From: Pseudoalteromonas ulvae UL12
Lineage (GTDB): Bacteria; Pseudomonadota; Gammaproteobacteria; Enterobacterales; Alteromonadaceae
Direction: 5' to 3'
DNA: 64,000 nt
Assembly: GCF_014925405.1 (NCBI RefSeq)
Contig: NZ_AQHJ01000029.1
Coordinates: 196,323-260,322 of the forward strand
The translations under genes were made by a program, and so were the position numbers. The notes under the pieces are model-generated. The model did no database searches. It was not told the origin of the DNA and saw only the letters and a list, made by a program, of their open reading frames with translations. Positions 17,499-25,476 of this stretch are shown piece after piece (the first letter of the stretch is position 1; each line of letters begins with the position of its first letter).

Positions 17499-17766
17499 TA
17501 GGGGTTGTTGATCTTTCGTGATGATTTTTGCAGCGAATTGTTGGGTATTTATACAAGGCAGCGCTTTTGTGGTGTAGCGAGCTACACGAAAAAGCGATAA
17601 CGCAGTAGAAATACCCAACAAACGCTGCCCGAAGGGTTCGGCTAAAAGCGTATTTCTCTTTGTTGAGCAGTATTTGCTTAGAATGACTAGGCTACACACT
17701 GCTCGCCGTGATAAAAACGCTTTTATCTCGAACAAAATTAAACCACGAAAGATCAACAACCCCTAG
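17499..17766. repeat. MITE-like element with 22-bp inverted ends and a long internal hairpin
   Basis: The ends TAGGGGTTGTTGATCTTTCG... (17499-17520) and their exact reverse complement (17744-17765) bound a non-coding element of about 267 bp. Each end has a TA at its border, as expected for IS630/Tc1-type insertion into TA. From 17530 to 17628 nested inverted repeats (GCAGCG/CGCTGC, TTGTTGGGTATTT/AAATACCCAACAA, GTGTAGC/GCTACAC) form one long hairpin. There is no transposase; reading frames crossing it are chance. It sits in the 800-base gap between potF and the TonB receptor; the rest of that gap shows no gene. Confidence 0.82.
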
Positions 17767-18098
17767 TATAAAGGCTCTATTGATGGTTTTTATGTTGAAG
17801 GATTGATTGCATGAATGAAGCGAGTACGTGGTTTTATTCTCGGTACTGATTGAGCAAGTGCTGCATGTTTTGCGCGGGTGAAACCTCACTTAAGTAAGGA
17901 CTTTTTATGTTACTGTTGAGTTTAGTGAAATAATTACTGATTTTTGTTTTCATAAAATACTTGCAATGCGTTATATTATCCTTCCAGAGGAGAGATGTTG
18001 CTAAGCAGCGTCTTTTTTTATGTCTAGGTTTTACTGGTAGGGTGTTTTATCCACACAGTCAACCTCCCCCTCACAGACGCAATCCTTTGGAGAAGAGT

Positions 18099-20339
18099 TT
18101 GAAATCACAACATCGTTTTACTGCAAAATTATCCGTTCTAAATCTTGCTGTTTGCTTAAGTTTATCTGGTCATGCAGTTGCAGAGACAACCGAAGCAAGC
18201 ACTGCTGATAAAAACAGTTTTGAGAAAATAGAAGTGACAGCGCGTAAACGCACTGAAAGTCTGTTTGAATCACCTACGGCGATTTCATCAATTGGTGCGG
18301 GTTTAATTGATAGTGCCAATATGAGCAACCTTGATGATATAGGAAAATATGTTCCTAATCTGAATATTACTCGTTATGGCGTAGGTAATGCTGCTCATGC
18401 TTCGGTCTTTATTCGTGGTATTGGTTTGCAAGATCATATTATTACCACCGATCCAGGTGTTGGGGTTTATTTAGATGGTGTGTATCTAGGTCGCCAAATG
18501 GGCGCAAACTTATCATTACCAAACGTCGAGCGTGTTGAAGTATTACGTGGCCCTCAAGGTACCTTGTATGGTCGCAACACCTTAGGTGGCGCTGTGAATA
18601 TAATTACTAAGCAGCCTGGTAGCGATAATATCGTGACTGTTAACGCCAAAGCGGGAAGCCGTGGGCGTGTTGCGGGTGATGTTTATTTAAATAGCGAAGT
18701 GAGTGAGAGCGTTAGTTTTTCTGCCAGTGGTTCGTATAAAAAACGTGATGGTGTGGGTAAAGCAATCAACCTTGCAAATCCTGAAAAAGAAATCGGTGAA
18801 GAAGAAGAGCTCAGTGGTCGTATTGCCGCTAAATTCACGGTGAATAATGCGCTGAGTTTCACATTTACAGCCGATGCTGTTGATAATGAAGCTGGTCAAT
18901 CACCTTATACGATTGAATTTACTGAACCACTTGATGGAAGCAATCCATTTAACGGTGATTTCCCATTGTTGACGCCGGATATGATCCCAAGTAATCCAGA
19001 TGATTTGGCAACGACAGTCGCAGGGATTGAATCGACGGGTTATTCAGGTTGGGGCACTGCTTTAACTGCTGATTGGCAAGTGAATGATGTATATACCGCA
19101 AAATTTATCAGCAGCTTTAGAAGTTCTGAATATGAAGGTGGTTTGGATGATGATGCCTCAGCATTGAATCTGTCAGAGTTTCCAGAAGAAGGCGGTGCAG
19201 ATCAATACTCATTTGAAATTCAAGTGAATGCCACGTATGAAAATATGGACTTTGTTTCTGGACTTTATTACTTCAACGAAGATGGTTACACCCGCTCTGG
19301 ACCTTTTGTGTTTAGCCCTTGGAATACGCCCAATGGTTTACTCAATGATGGAGTCACTCCGTCGTTTGGTGATTATGGTTACTTTGATATCAATCAAGTG
19401 ACTGACTCATACGCGCTGTATTTTAATACCAGTTATGATGTGAGCGATCGTCTGACTGTTGGCGGCGGTTTGCGTTACTCTCAAGATGAGAAAAAAGCAG
19501 ATGCTCAATTCCCTTCTTTTGCAGAACGAAAGTTTGAAAGTGCCAAGTTTGATGCTGTTACCTGGGATATCAATGCATCGTATAAATTAGACAATGATAT
19601 GAATGTGTACGGGCAAGTACAAAAGGGCTATCAAACAGGTGGGTTCCCTCCGCGTCCGTTTGGTGGGCCAGCACAGTTTGTATCATTTGATGAAACCCAT
19701 GCAATTAACTACGAAATGGGCTTAAAAGGCCAAGTTCTTGATAATGTATCGATGTTACTAGCTGTTTTCAAAACAGATTACACTGATTTGGCTTTACCAT
19801 TTTCAGATCCAACCGCGGGTGGTGGATTTGTAACTATCGTTGAAAATGCGGGTGAATCAGAAGCGATGGGCTTTGAGCTTGAAACGACCATTGCGGTCAC
19901 ACCTGACTTTAGTATCCGCAGTGCGATTGGTTACCTTGATGCTGAAATTACCCATGTTGATGAGGGCGTAATTGGTATTGGTAAAGGCGATACACCTGCG
20001 TTGACACCGAAATGGACTGTGATGGTTGCGCCTTCTTACTTTGTTGATTTAAGTAATGGTGCCACCGTTGCGATGAACGCTAATTACTCTTACCGCAGTG
20101 AGATTCAAGGGCAATCTGTTTATAACGCATCTGAGACGATCGATTCCCGTGAATTGGTAGGCTTTAATGTGTCGTATCAAGCACCTGAAGGTGATTGGGA
20201 AGTGACACTTTATGGTGAAAATGTCTTGAATGAAGTGTATGACCAAGGTCGATTACAGCAAAGTGGTTTTGTTGGCGTGATGCGCAGTAATGACCGCAGT
20301 GAGTTTGGTATTAAATTCCGTCAAGACTTCGATTTGTAA
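18099..20339 (+). CDS. TonB-dependent outer-membrane receptor
   Basis: About 746 residues. A signal peptide (MKSQHRFTAK, LSVLNLAVCLSLSGHAVA) is followed by a TonB-box-like FEKIEVTARKR, a plug domain (ESPTAISSIGAGLID to RVEVLRGPQGTLYGRNTLGGAVNIITKQP), a 22-strand barrel and a C-terminal strand ending in Phe plus two residues (GIKFRQDFDL). It imports a scarce ligand using energy from TonB-ExbBD; the ligand is not evident and no transporter gene is beside it. The start is TTG at 18099, six bases after GGAG within GGAGAAGAG. A longer frame from 17961 lacks a signal peptide at its front. It is followed by a strong terminator. Confidence 0.88.
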   Translation: MKSQHRFTAKLSVLNLAVCLSLSGHAVAETTEASTADKNSFEKIEVTARKRTESLFESPTAISSIGAGLIDSANMSNLDDIGKYVPNLNITRYGVGNAAHASVFIRGIGLQDHIITTDPGVGVYLDGVYLGRQMGANLSLPNVERVEVLRGPQGTLYGRNTLGGAVNIITKQPGSDNIVTVNAKAGSRGRVAGDVYLNSEVSESVSFSASGSYKKRDGVGKAINLANPEKEIGEEEELSGRIAAKFTVNNALSFTFTADAVDNEAGQSPYTIEFTEPLDGSNPFNGDFPLLTPDMIPSNPDDLATTVAGIESTGYSGWGTALTADWQVNDVYTAKFISSFRSSEYEGGLDDDASALNLSEFPEEGGADQYSFEIQVNATYENMDFVSGLYYFNEDGYTRSGPFVFSPWNTPNGLLNDGVTPSFGDYGYFDINQVTDSYALYFNTSYDVSDRLTVGGGLRYSQDEKKADAQFPSFAERKFESAKFDAVTWDINASYKLDNDMNVYGQVQKGYQTGGFPPRPFGGPAQFVSFDETHAINYEMGLKGQVLDNVSMLLAVFKTDYTDLALPFSDPTAGGGFVTIVENAGESEAMGFELETTIAVTPDFSIRSAIGYLDAEITHVDEGVIGIGKGDTPALTPKWTVMVAPSYFVDLSNGATVAMNANYSYRSEIQGQSVYNASETIDSRELVGFNVSYQAPEGDWEVTLYGENVLNEVYDQGRLQQSGFVGVMRSNDRSEFGIKFRQDFDL

Positions 20340-20408
20340 TTCGTTTTAGCTGATTAAGCTGAGCACAGGTTCAGAGGTGTATGCTCCAGAGTTCAGATTA
20401 ATCAAATA

Positions 20409-20439
20409 GGGCGCGACATGTTCGCGCCCTGTTTTTTTT
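20409..20439 (+). terminator. Intrinsic terminator after the TonB receptor
   Basis: Perfect stem GGGCGCGA / TCGCGCCC with a CATGT loop, followed by TGTTTTTTTT. Confidence 0.9.
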
Positions 20440-20440
20440 G

Positions 20441-21787
20441 TTATTGAATGAATTCACCAATACTGGCCAGCATGTGTGGGTAGTAAGGGTTAAATGTCAG
20501 GCGTTTGATTGGACTAAAAGCCTGAATATTATCAGCGGTTGTTTCACCGACATTCACCTGCTCTTGTGTTTTACATGCTTGGTATAAATCTGGTTTGCTT
20601 AAGTAATGACCACAGTTACGATACACGCCATCCACGCCATAATGAGGATTACTTGGGCTGTTGGTTGGAGATGTATGGGCTATCTCTTTGACTTGCGCGC
20701 ACAGTGATGTTTGCTTACAACTTGGGATCACTAAGGCTTGCTGTGTATCAAGTAGCGGCTGCGCTTTGTCGCGTTGTCCATAATAAATCACTTTATCTTG
20801 TTTTTGGCTGCGTCGGTCAGGATTTTGATACCAAAATTTGGCTAATTTTAAACTGGCACGTGTCTCGATGGTTTGATCGACTTCACTTGCAATCAGCAAT
20901 AGTGGGATATCATGACGGTTGAGGGTGTTAAATTGCTTTTCCTCGATGCGATTCATTAGGCTATAGACTTGCGCCCCGGCATTAAATGAAAACGATTCAT
21001 ACTTGGCAAAATCCACATCGGCGTCTTTATCGAGCCATGTCACAAATGGAATGGCAGCGATGTATTTGGCTAACCACGCTTGTTCACTTTTGGCTTGTGA
21101 GGCGGGAGACCACATTAATAGCCCTTTAATCTTATCGCTCACCTGAGCTTGGTGCATCAAATGATCAAAAATCAGCGCGCCTCCAGTCGAAAAGCCACCT
21201 AAATAGACTTGCTCAAAATCAGCAATCGTTCGCTCAATGGCATAACGTGCGCTTTGTTGCCACTGCGTCATCTTGATGTTGGCTAAATCTGCTGGGGCAG
21301 TACCATGTCCGGGTAATAAAATGGTCCGAACATTAAAGCCTTGTTGATAAAAATACCCCGCTAAATCATGAAATAAATAGGGTGAATCGGTCAGGCCATG
21401 AATAAGTAAAATGGCTTTATGGTTATTTGGCTGGCGCAGTTCAAAAGGAGCTATGAGGTCACTGACCACTTGAGCATGGGGGACGCGCTGCTGCACCTGA
21501 GTCACCGCGGTAGAAATGGGGCACGGTCGTTGTGCGTGAGGGTTGCGCGCTTCGATGAGTGCTTTGCTTATATTGAGGTATTCACTAAATGCGAGGGTCT
21601 GATCAAACTGGTACTGCGCTGAACTCGACTGCATCGCTTCTCGATATAAACCATGTTTTTTAGCTTGGATAATATGGTTAAAGTCTTGGTTTATCGTTAG
21701 ACAATTATAAGGGTCTTGCTCGGCATGCACATTGGCTGCGAGTAACAGAGTCAATGCAGTAAGCATGCATTTTATGGTGTGTTTCAT
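20441..21787 (-). CDS. Exported alpha/beta hydrolase (lipase/esterase-like)
   Basis: A 448-residue protein with a signal peptide (MKHTIKCMLTALTLLLAANVHA). The catalytic fold is clear: LLIHGLTDSPYLFHDL (oxyanion HG), VRTILLPGHGTAP, the nucleophile elbow GFSTGG, a likely Asp in LLIASEVDQT and a likely His in NCGHYL. These resemble the serine aminopeptidase S33/monoglyceride lipase group, but the long N-terminal part (about 110 residues before HGLTD) is unlike small lipases. Substrate unknown. The XRE regulator gene precedes it by 18 bases on the same strand, so the two may be co-transcribed. Confidence 0.75.
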   Translation of the reverse strand: MKHTIKCMLTALTLLLAANVHAEQDPYNCLTINQDFNHIIQAKKHGLYREAMQSSSAQYQFDQTLAFSEYLNISKALIEARNPHAQRPCPISTAVTQVQQRVPHAQVVSDLIAPFELRQPNNHKAILLIHGLTDSPYLFHDLAGYFYQQGFNVRTILLPGHGTAPADLANIKMTQWQQSARYAIERTIADFEQVYLGGFSTGGALIFDHLMHQAQVSDKIKGLLMWSPASQAKSEQAWLAKYIAAIPFVTWLDKDADVDFAKYESFSFNAGAQVYSLMNRIEEKQFNTLNRHDIPLLLIASEVDQTIETRASLKLAKFWYQNPDRRSQKQDKVIYYGQRDKAQPLLDTQQALVIPSCKQTSLCAQVKEIAHTSPTNSPSNPHYGVDGVYRNCGHYLSKPDLYQACKTQEQVNVGETTADNIQAFSPIKRLTFNPYYPHMLASIGEFIQ

Positions 21788-21805
21788 ATCAATAACATCC
21801 TGTGT

Positions 21806-22549
21806 TTAATCGGGTTGAGTTCGCTTTAATTGCTCAAAAAAAGAGATTTGCCAAGGTCGCATTGCCATGAGTAAACCAACATGTTGGCGTTTTGCTAAAG
21901 GCAACTGTGCATCTTCTTGATTGAGTAATGCCACTTCTTTCGTTAATTGGTTGAGCTTACGTTCAATAATGGCGAGTGAACTTGAAGAGTAACTCCCGCG
22001 TAAATAAAAACGAAAACAATTAGGCTGATCAAACTTATCGGCCATAAATGTGCTGATCACTTCGCGTTCCATAAACTTGGCTAACGGGCCGCTAGGGATC
22101 CAACGAAAATCTTGTGCAATACGCAGTTTATAATGATTGTTTGGCAATAAATCGATCATTTTTAATTTATCAAGCTTGGCAAGCAATTGAATGCACTCAT
22201 GCTGACTGATTTGATATTGGCGAATAATTTCATCAAATTGCCAGCCATCACGCACGCACACCGCGACCAAAAATAGCTTAGGATCGTCAATTAGTTCTTG
22301 CTCTTGCTCTAAGGTTAATTGCGTGAGTTGCTCGGTTTGTTTTTCAGCAAGTAAAAACAAGTCAGATAAATTGATGTGAATGAGCTGACAAATTTCCTCT
22401 AATCGCTCTAACGTAAAACTTTGCGTGGCAAAAATACGCTTAATATTGGCTTCACTCATGTTTAAGGCTTGTGCGACATCTTTATAAGTAAGCTGATGCT
22501 GCTTAAGCAAGCGTTTTAGTGTTTGATTAACGTGTTTGATTTGACTCAT
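21806..22549 (-). CDS. XRE-family helix-turn-helix regulator
   Basis: 247 residues. The N-terminal HTH (LLKQHQLTYKDVAQALNMSEANIKRIFA) is a Cro/CI-type domain. The rest is predicted alpha/beta with a second winged-helix-like part (about 95-150, YQISQHECIQLLAKLDKLK) and no recognised ligand domain. A very long perfect palindrome lies only four bases before the start codon, so autoregulation and control of the divergent DUF2145 pair are likely. No good ribosome-binding site is visible before the ATG. Confidence 0.78.
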   Translation of the reverse strand: MSQIKHVNQTLKRLLKQHQLTYKDVAQALNMSEANIKRIFATQSFTLERLEEICQLIHINLSDLFLLAEKQTEQLTQLTLEQEQELIDDPKLFLVAVCVRDGWQFDEIIRQYQISQHECIQLLAKLDKLKMIDLLPNNHYKLRIAQDFRWIPSGPLAKFMEREVISTFMADKFDQPNCFRFYLRGSYSSSSLAIIERKLNQLTKEVALLNQEDAQLPLAKRQHVGLLMAMRPWQISFFEQLKRTQPD

Positions 22550-22553
22550 AGGT

Positions 22554-22602
22554 TTAACAGAAACTTAAAGTATTGAATTACTATACTTTAAGTTTCTGTT
22601 AA
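22554..22602. promoter_or_regulatory. 49-bp perfect palindrome between XRE gene and DUF2145 pair
   Basis: Arms of 20 bases (TTAACAGAAACTTAAAGTAT and its exact complement ATACTTTAAGTTTCTGTTAA) around a 9-base centre. It is probably the operator of the XRE regulator. As RNA it would form a 20-bp hairpin ending next to the start codon, so a post-transcriptional role is also possible. Confidence 0.75.
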
Positions 22603-22680
22603 GTAAACAAAGTCTGACGTGATTTACATAACATCGGAATCATTTATTGTAATGACGCTTTAAACAATTAAGGATTCATT

Positions 22681-23034
22681 ATGAAAAAAGTTATTTCAAT
22701 CATGGTATTAACAAATGTTTTATTGTCAGGGAATGTGTTTTCATCAGAGGCGATGACCCACAGTGCTAAAGCAAGTAAACACTTAGCATTGGCCGTGAGT
22801 AAAGGCGCGCAATCGGTTGGTAAAGTAGCAAGTGTTGCGGTTGCCGTCCCTGTCATCGTAGTGGGCGGATCCGCTATGGCTGTTGGGAGTGCCAGTGTTG
22901 CTGGTGCTCAGCGAGTCTTAGATGCGACAGTGAGCAAAAAACCTTTGGTAATTACTGACAAAGCGCTTACGGCTGATTTACCACCCAATAAACAGATGTT
23001 GATTAACAAGGACACATCACCTAATGAAGCTTAA
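22681..23034 (+). CDS. Small exported protein upstream of DUF2145 gene
   Basis: 117 residues with an N-terminal signal peptide (MKKVISIMVLTNVLLSGNVFS). The middle is Ala/Val/Gly/Ser-rich and weakly hydrophobic (VASVAVAVPVIVVGGSAMAVGSASVAGA) and may enter or touch the membrane. No family recognised. It overlaps the next gene by 11 bases, so the two products are probably made together and may interact. The gene is divergent from the XRE regulator across the long palindrome. Confidence 0.65.
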   Translation: MKKVISIMVLTNVLLSGNVFSSEAMTHSAKASKHLALAVSKGAQSVGKVASVAVAVPVIVVGGSAMAVGSASVAGAQRVLDATVSKKPLVITDKALTADLPPNKQMLINKDTSPNEA

Positions 23035-23830
23035 TGACTTTGTTTCTAAATGGGTAATACTGCTGGCGATCTTAATATCGCCGGCAGTATTTGCAGGCAG
23101 CACAGCTAAGCAAAGCGCTCATTTTTCAGCTGAGCAAATAAGCGCATTTGCAAAAGATGTAGAATATTATGCTGCAAAACAGGGTGCGCGAGCATTTATC
23201 ATTGCCCGAGTTGGGCGCCCAGCAAGTTCATTACCAAAAGGTGTATCCTATACACATACCGCGGTGGCTATTTACTCTGATATCACACTCGCTGATGGCG
23301 CGGTCGAGCAAGGTTATGCCATTCATAATTTATATCAACAAGCAGAAAATAGTGCGCAAAGTGAGCTTGTAATTGATTACCCGGTTGATTTCTTTTGGGG
23401 AGCGCAGCAATTAAAAGCGGGTATTTTAATCCCAACGCCACAATTGCAGCAGCAATTAATTGAGTTAGTCGCCAGCGGCCAACATCGAAAGTTACATAAC
23501 CCGAATTATTCAGTCATTGCTAATCCATTTAATAATCAATTTCAAAATTGCACAGAATTCACTTTAGATATGCTTAATGCGGCAATTTATCACACGACTG
23601 AGTCGAGCAAACTGAAACAAAACGCCCTTGCGTATTTTAAGCCACAGGTTATTAAGACAAATCCATTGAAATTGATGTTTGGCGCACTGCTGTTAGATGA
23701 AGTCAGTACAGCTGATCACCCACGACAAATTCAGACTGCGACCTTTTCGAGTCTTGTTGCTTATTTAAAACGTTATCAATTGAGCGATGAGGCCATTCAT
23801 TTTACAAGTCAAGCAATCACAGTAATCTAA
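23024..23830 (+). CDS. DUF2145-family exported protein, possible papain-fold hydrolase
   Basis: 268 residues with signal peptide (VILLAILISPAVFA, cleavage near AG-ST). The conserved blocks ARVGRPASSLPKG, YTHTAVAIY and NCTEFTLDML match DUF2145 as I remember it. The His in THTA and the Cys in QNCTEF are placed like the catalytic pair of a circularly permuted NlpC/P60 (papain-like) enzyme, so an amidase or peptidase acting in the periplasm is possible. The function is not established. Start overlaps the upstream small gene; a terminator follows at 23932. Confidence 0.75.
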   Translation: MKLNDFVSKWVILLAILISPAVFAGSTAKQSAHFSAEQISAFAKDVEYYAAKQGARAFIIARVGRPASSLPKGVSYTHTAVAIYSDITLADGAVEQGYAIHNLYQQAENSAQSELVIDYPVDFFWGAQQLKAGILIPTPQLQQQLIELVASGQHRKLHNPNYSVIANPFNNQFQNCTEFTLDMLNAAIYHTTESSKLKQNALAYFKPQVIKTNPLKLMFGALLLDEVSTADHPRQIQTATFSSLVAYLKRYQLSDEAIHFTSQAITVI

Positions 23831-23931
23831 GGGTTGCGCTTAGTAATCTGATAGAGGCACTGTTTAGCGATCACTCCCATGAATTTAACGGGTCTAGATG
23901 CGTTGTTGATGTGTAAATTTGCCTTGCCTTG

Positions 23932-23959
23932 AAACTCTCCGGCTGGAGAGTTTTGTAAT
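23932..23959 (+). terminator. Intrinsic terminator after the DUF2145 operon
   Basis: Perfect stem AAACTCTCC / GGAGAGTTT with a GGCT loop, followed by TTGTAATTTTTAT. Confidence 0.85.
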
Positions 23960-24056
23960 TTTTATATAAATTAAATCAATTCGTTAGTAGGGCTATTAAC
24001 TAGTTGGATAAGATCTTATGCTACAGTGAACGGGCTTTGATTGAAAAGGAATGGCA

Positions 24057-25307
24057 ATGCGTTTATTTATATTCACTTTAGGTTGTTTATTTTGTGCATT
24101 TTGTACGGCAAACACTCTGACACAGACTCCGATTGTGACGGGGGAAATGATCACTCATCAATCTGCACTTTTCAAAGAAGAGCGTCGATTTATGGTGGCA
24201 TTGCCAGAGCAGTACTCGCTTAATCAGCGTGATTATCCGGTGTTGTTTGTTATTGATGGCGATTTTCAATTTCAGCATGTTTCAGCCACGGTGCATAATT
24301 TAGCTCGCATAGGAAAAATAGCGCCCATGATTGTGATTGGTGTGGCAAATCAGGGTAATGCGGATTATCTAAAAAGTAATACTTGGACAAGTGAATCTGA
24401 AGGCAATGACTTTGGTGGCGTTGTGTTATTTGAACGTTACTTAAAAGAAGAGTTGATACCGTTAATCGAACAACAATATCGGATCGGTAGCCAAAGGGCG
24501 TTAGCAGGGTACTCGTTAGGTGGATTGTTTGTGATGCAGCAATACATAGCACCTGAGCCGCTATTTAATGCTTTTCTCGCGTTTAGTCCGAGCCTATGGT
24601 TTGACGAATATGGGTTTAAATCAACCCTAAGCACTTATTTAAGTGAAAAAGGAGTGGGGCAAGGGCCGTTATTTATCTCTTTGGCAAATGAAAAAGGCAT
24701 GGGAATAAAACCCGTGGTTGATGTATTCAAAAACAAAGCTGCCAAAACGGCTCGTTGGCAGTTTAAACAGTACCCCGATGAAACGCATTACAGTACCGCT
24801 TTGCCAGCTTTGTATGATGGTTTGGTTTTTTTAATGCCTAATTACTTTATCGATTTAGACCAGATGATGGCGTTAAAAGATTATCAAGCAGTGCTTGATG
24901 AATTTGCGAATAGGTCAAAGCTGTGGAGTGGATTTCACTTTGGTTGGTTACAAAGTTACACCTTGAGTAAGTATTTTTTTGCATCAAAGCAAAGTGCACA
25001 GATCCCAACAGCCCTTACGTGGGTAAACACTCATTACCCAGATTCATATTTAGAGGTGCTGATCAATTTTGCTTTAGGGTTTAATAAAAAACAGCAACCA
25101 GAACAAGCGCGAGATTTACTCTTGAGCGCAGAAAAAATAGGAAAAGCACACCCTAAATGGCATTACCAATTAAGTTTAAGTTATCAAGCATTATCGCAAA
25201 TAGATCTCGCGAAAACTCATCATCAGCAAGCCATTGAATTGGCCAAAAAGCATCAGCTTGAAAGTTGGGAGTATTGGGAGTTATCGCCACATCAACGCTT
25301 TGATTAA
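24057..25307 (+). CDS. Exported esterase (putative esterase D family) with TPR-like tail
   Basis: 416 residues with a signal peptide (MRLFIFTLGCLFCAFCTA). The esterase domain shows FMVALPEQY, YPVLFVIDGDFQF, the nucleophile elbow GYSLGG and SPSLWFDE, as in the PF00756 group that includes siderophore esterases and esterase D; the His is probably in DETHYST. The last 100 residues look like helical TPR repeats (LLLSAEKIGKAHPKWHYQLS, ALSQIDLAKTHHQQAIELAK). Substrate unknown. AAAGGA lies 6 bases before ATG 24057 and directly abuts ATG 24051, so I use 24057. Confidence 0.78.
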   Translation: MRLFIFTLGCLFCAFCTANTLTQTPIVTGEMITHQSALFKEERRFMVALPEQYSLNQRDYPVLFVIDGDFQFQHVSATVHNLARIGKIAPMIVIGVANQGNADYLKSNTWTSESEGNDFGGVVLFERYLKEELIPLIEQQYRIGSQRALAGYSLGGLFVMQQYIAPEPLFNAFLAFSPSLWFDEYGFKSTLSTYLSEKGVGQGPLFISLANEKGMGIKPVVDVFKNKAAKTARWQFKQYPDETHYSTALPALYDGLVFLMPNYFIDLDQMMALKDYQAVLDEFANRSKLWSGFHFGWLQSYTLSKYFFASKQSAQIPTALTWVNTHYPDSYLEVLINFALGFNKKQQPEQARDLLLSAEKIGKAHPKWHYQLSLSYQALSQIDLAKTHHQQAIELAKKHQLESWEYWELSPHQRFD

Positions 25308-25377
25308 AAGAGTCTTTAGCGCGCAGTAATATCGGGTAATACTTTTAAAGTCCCTATCTCATTACACTAAATAGTGT

Positions 25378-25412
25378 CACAGATTACGTTAATGCCTTTA
25401 ACGCAATCTGTG
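25378..25412. other. Hairpin-forming inverted repeat before the anchor-domain gene
   Basis: Arms CACAGATT-x-CGTTAA and TTAACG-x-AATCTGTG around TGCCT, with one mismatch. It sits 64 bases before the start of the large secreted-protein gene and has no T run after it on the plus strand. It could be an operator or the end of the esterase transcript. Confidence 0.4.
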
Positions 25413-25476
25413 TAAAAAAATTGGATTAAAATTATTCAATTCTGTAAAATTGCGCTCCTATTCTACGAGGGAAATT

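Noticed and set aside
17445..17889. Two short minus-strand frames in the potF-TonB gap
   Set aside because: They run through the inverted-end repeat and its hairpin; their codons come from non-coding repeat sequence.
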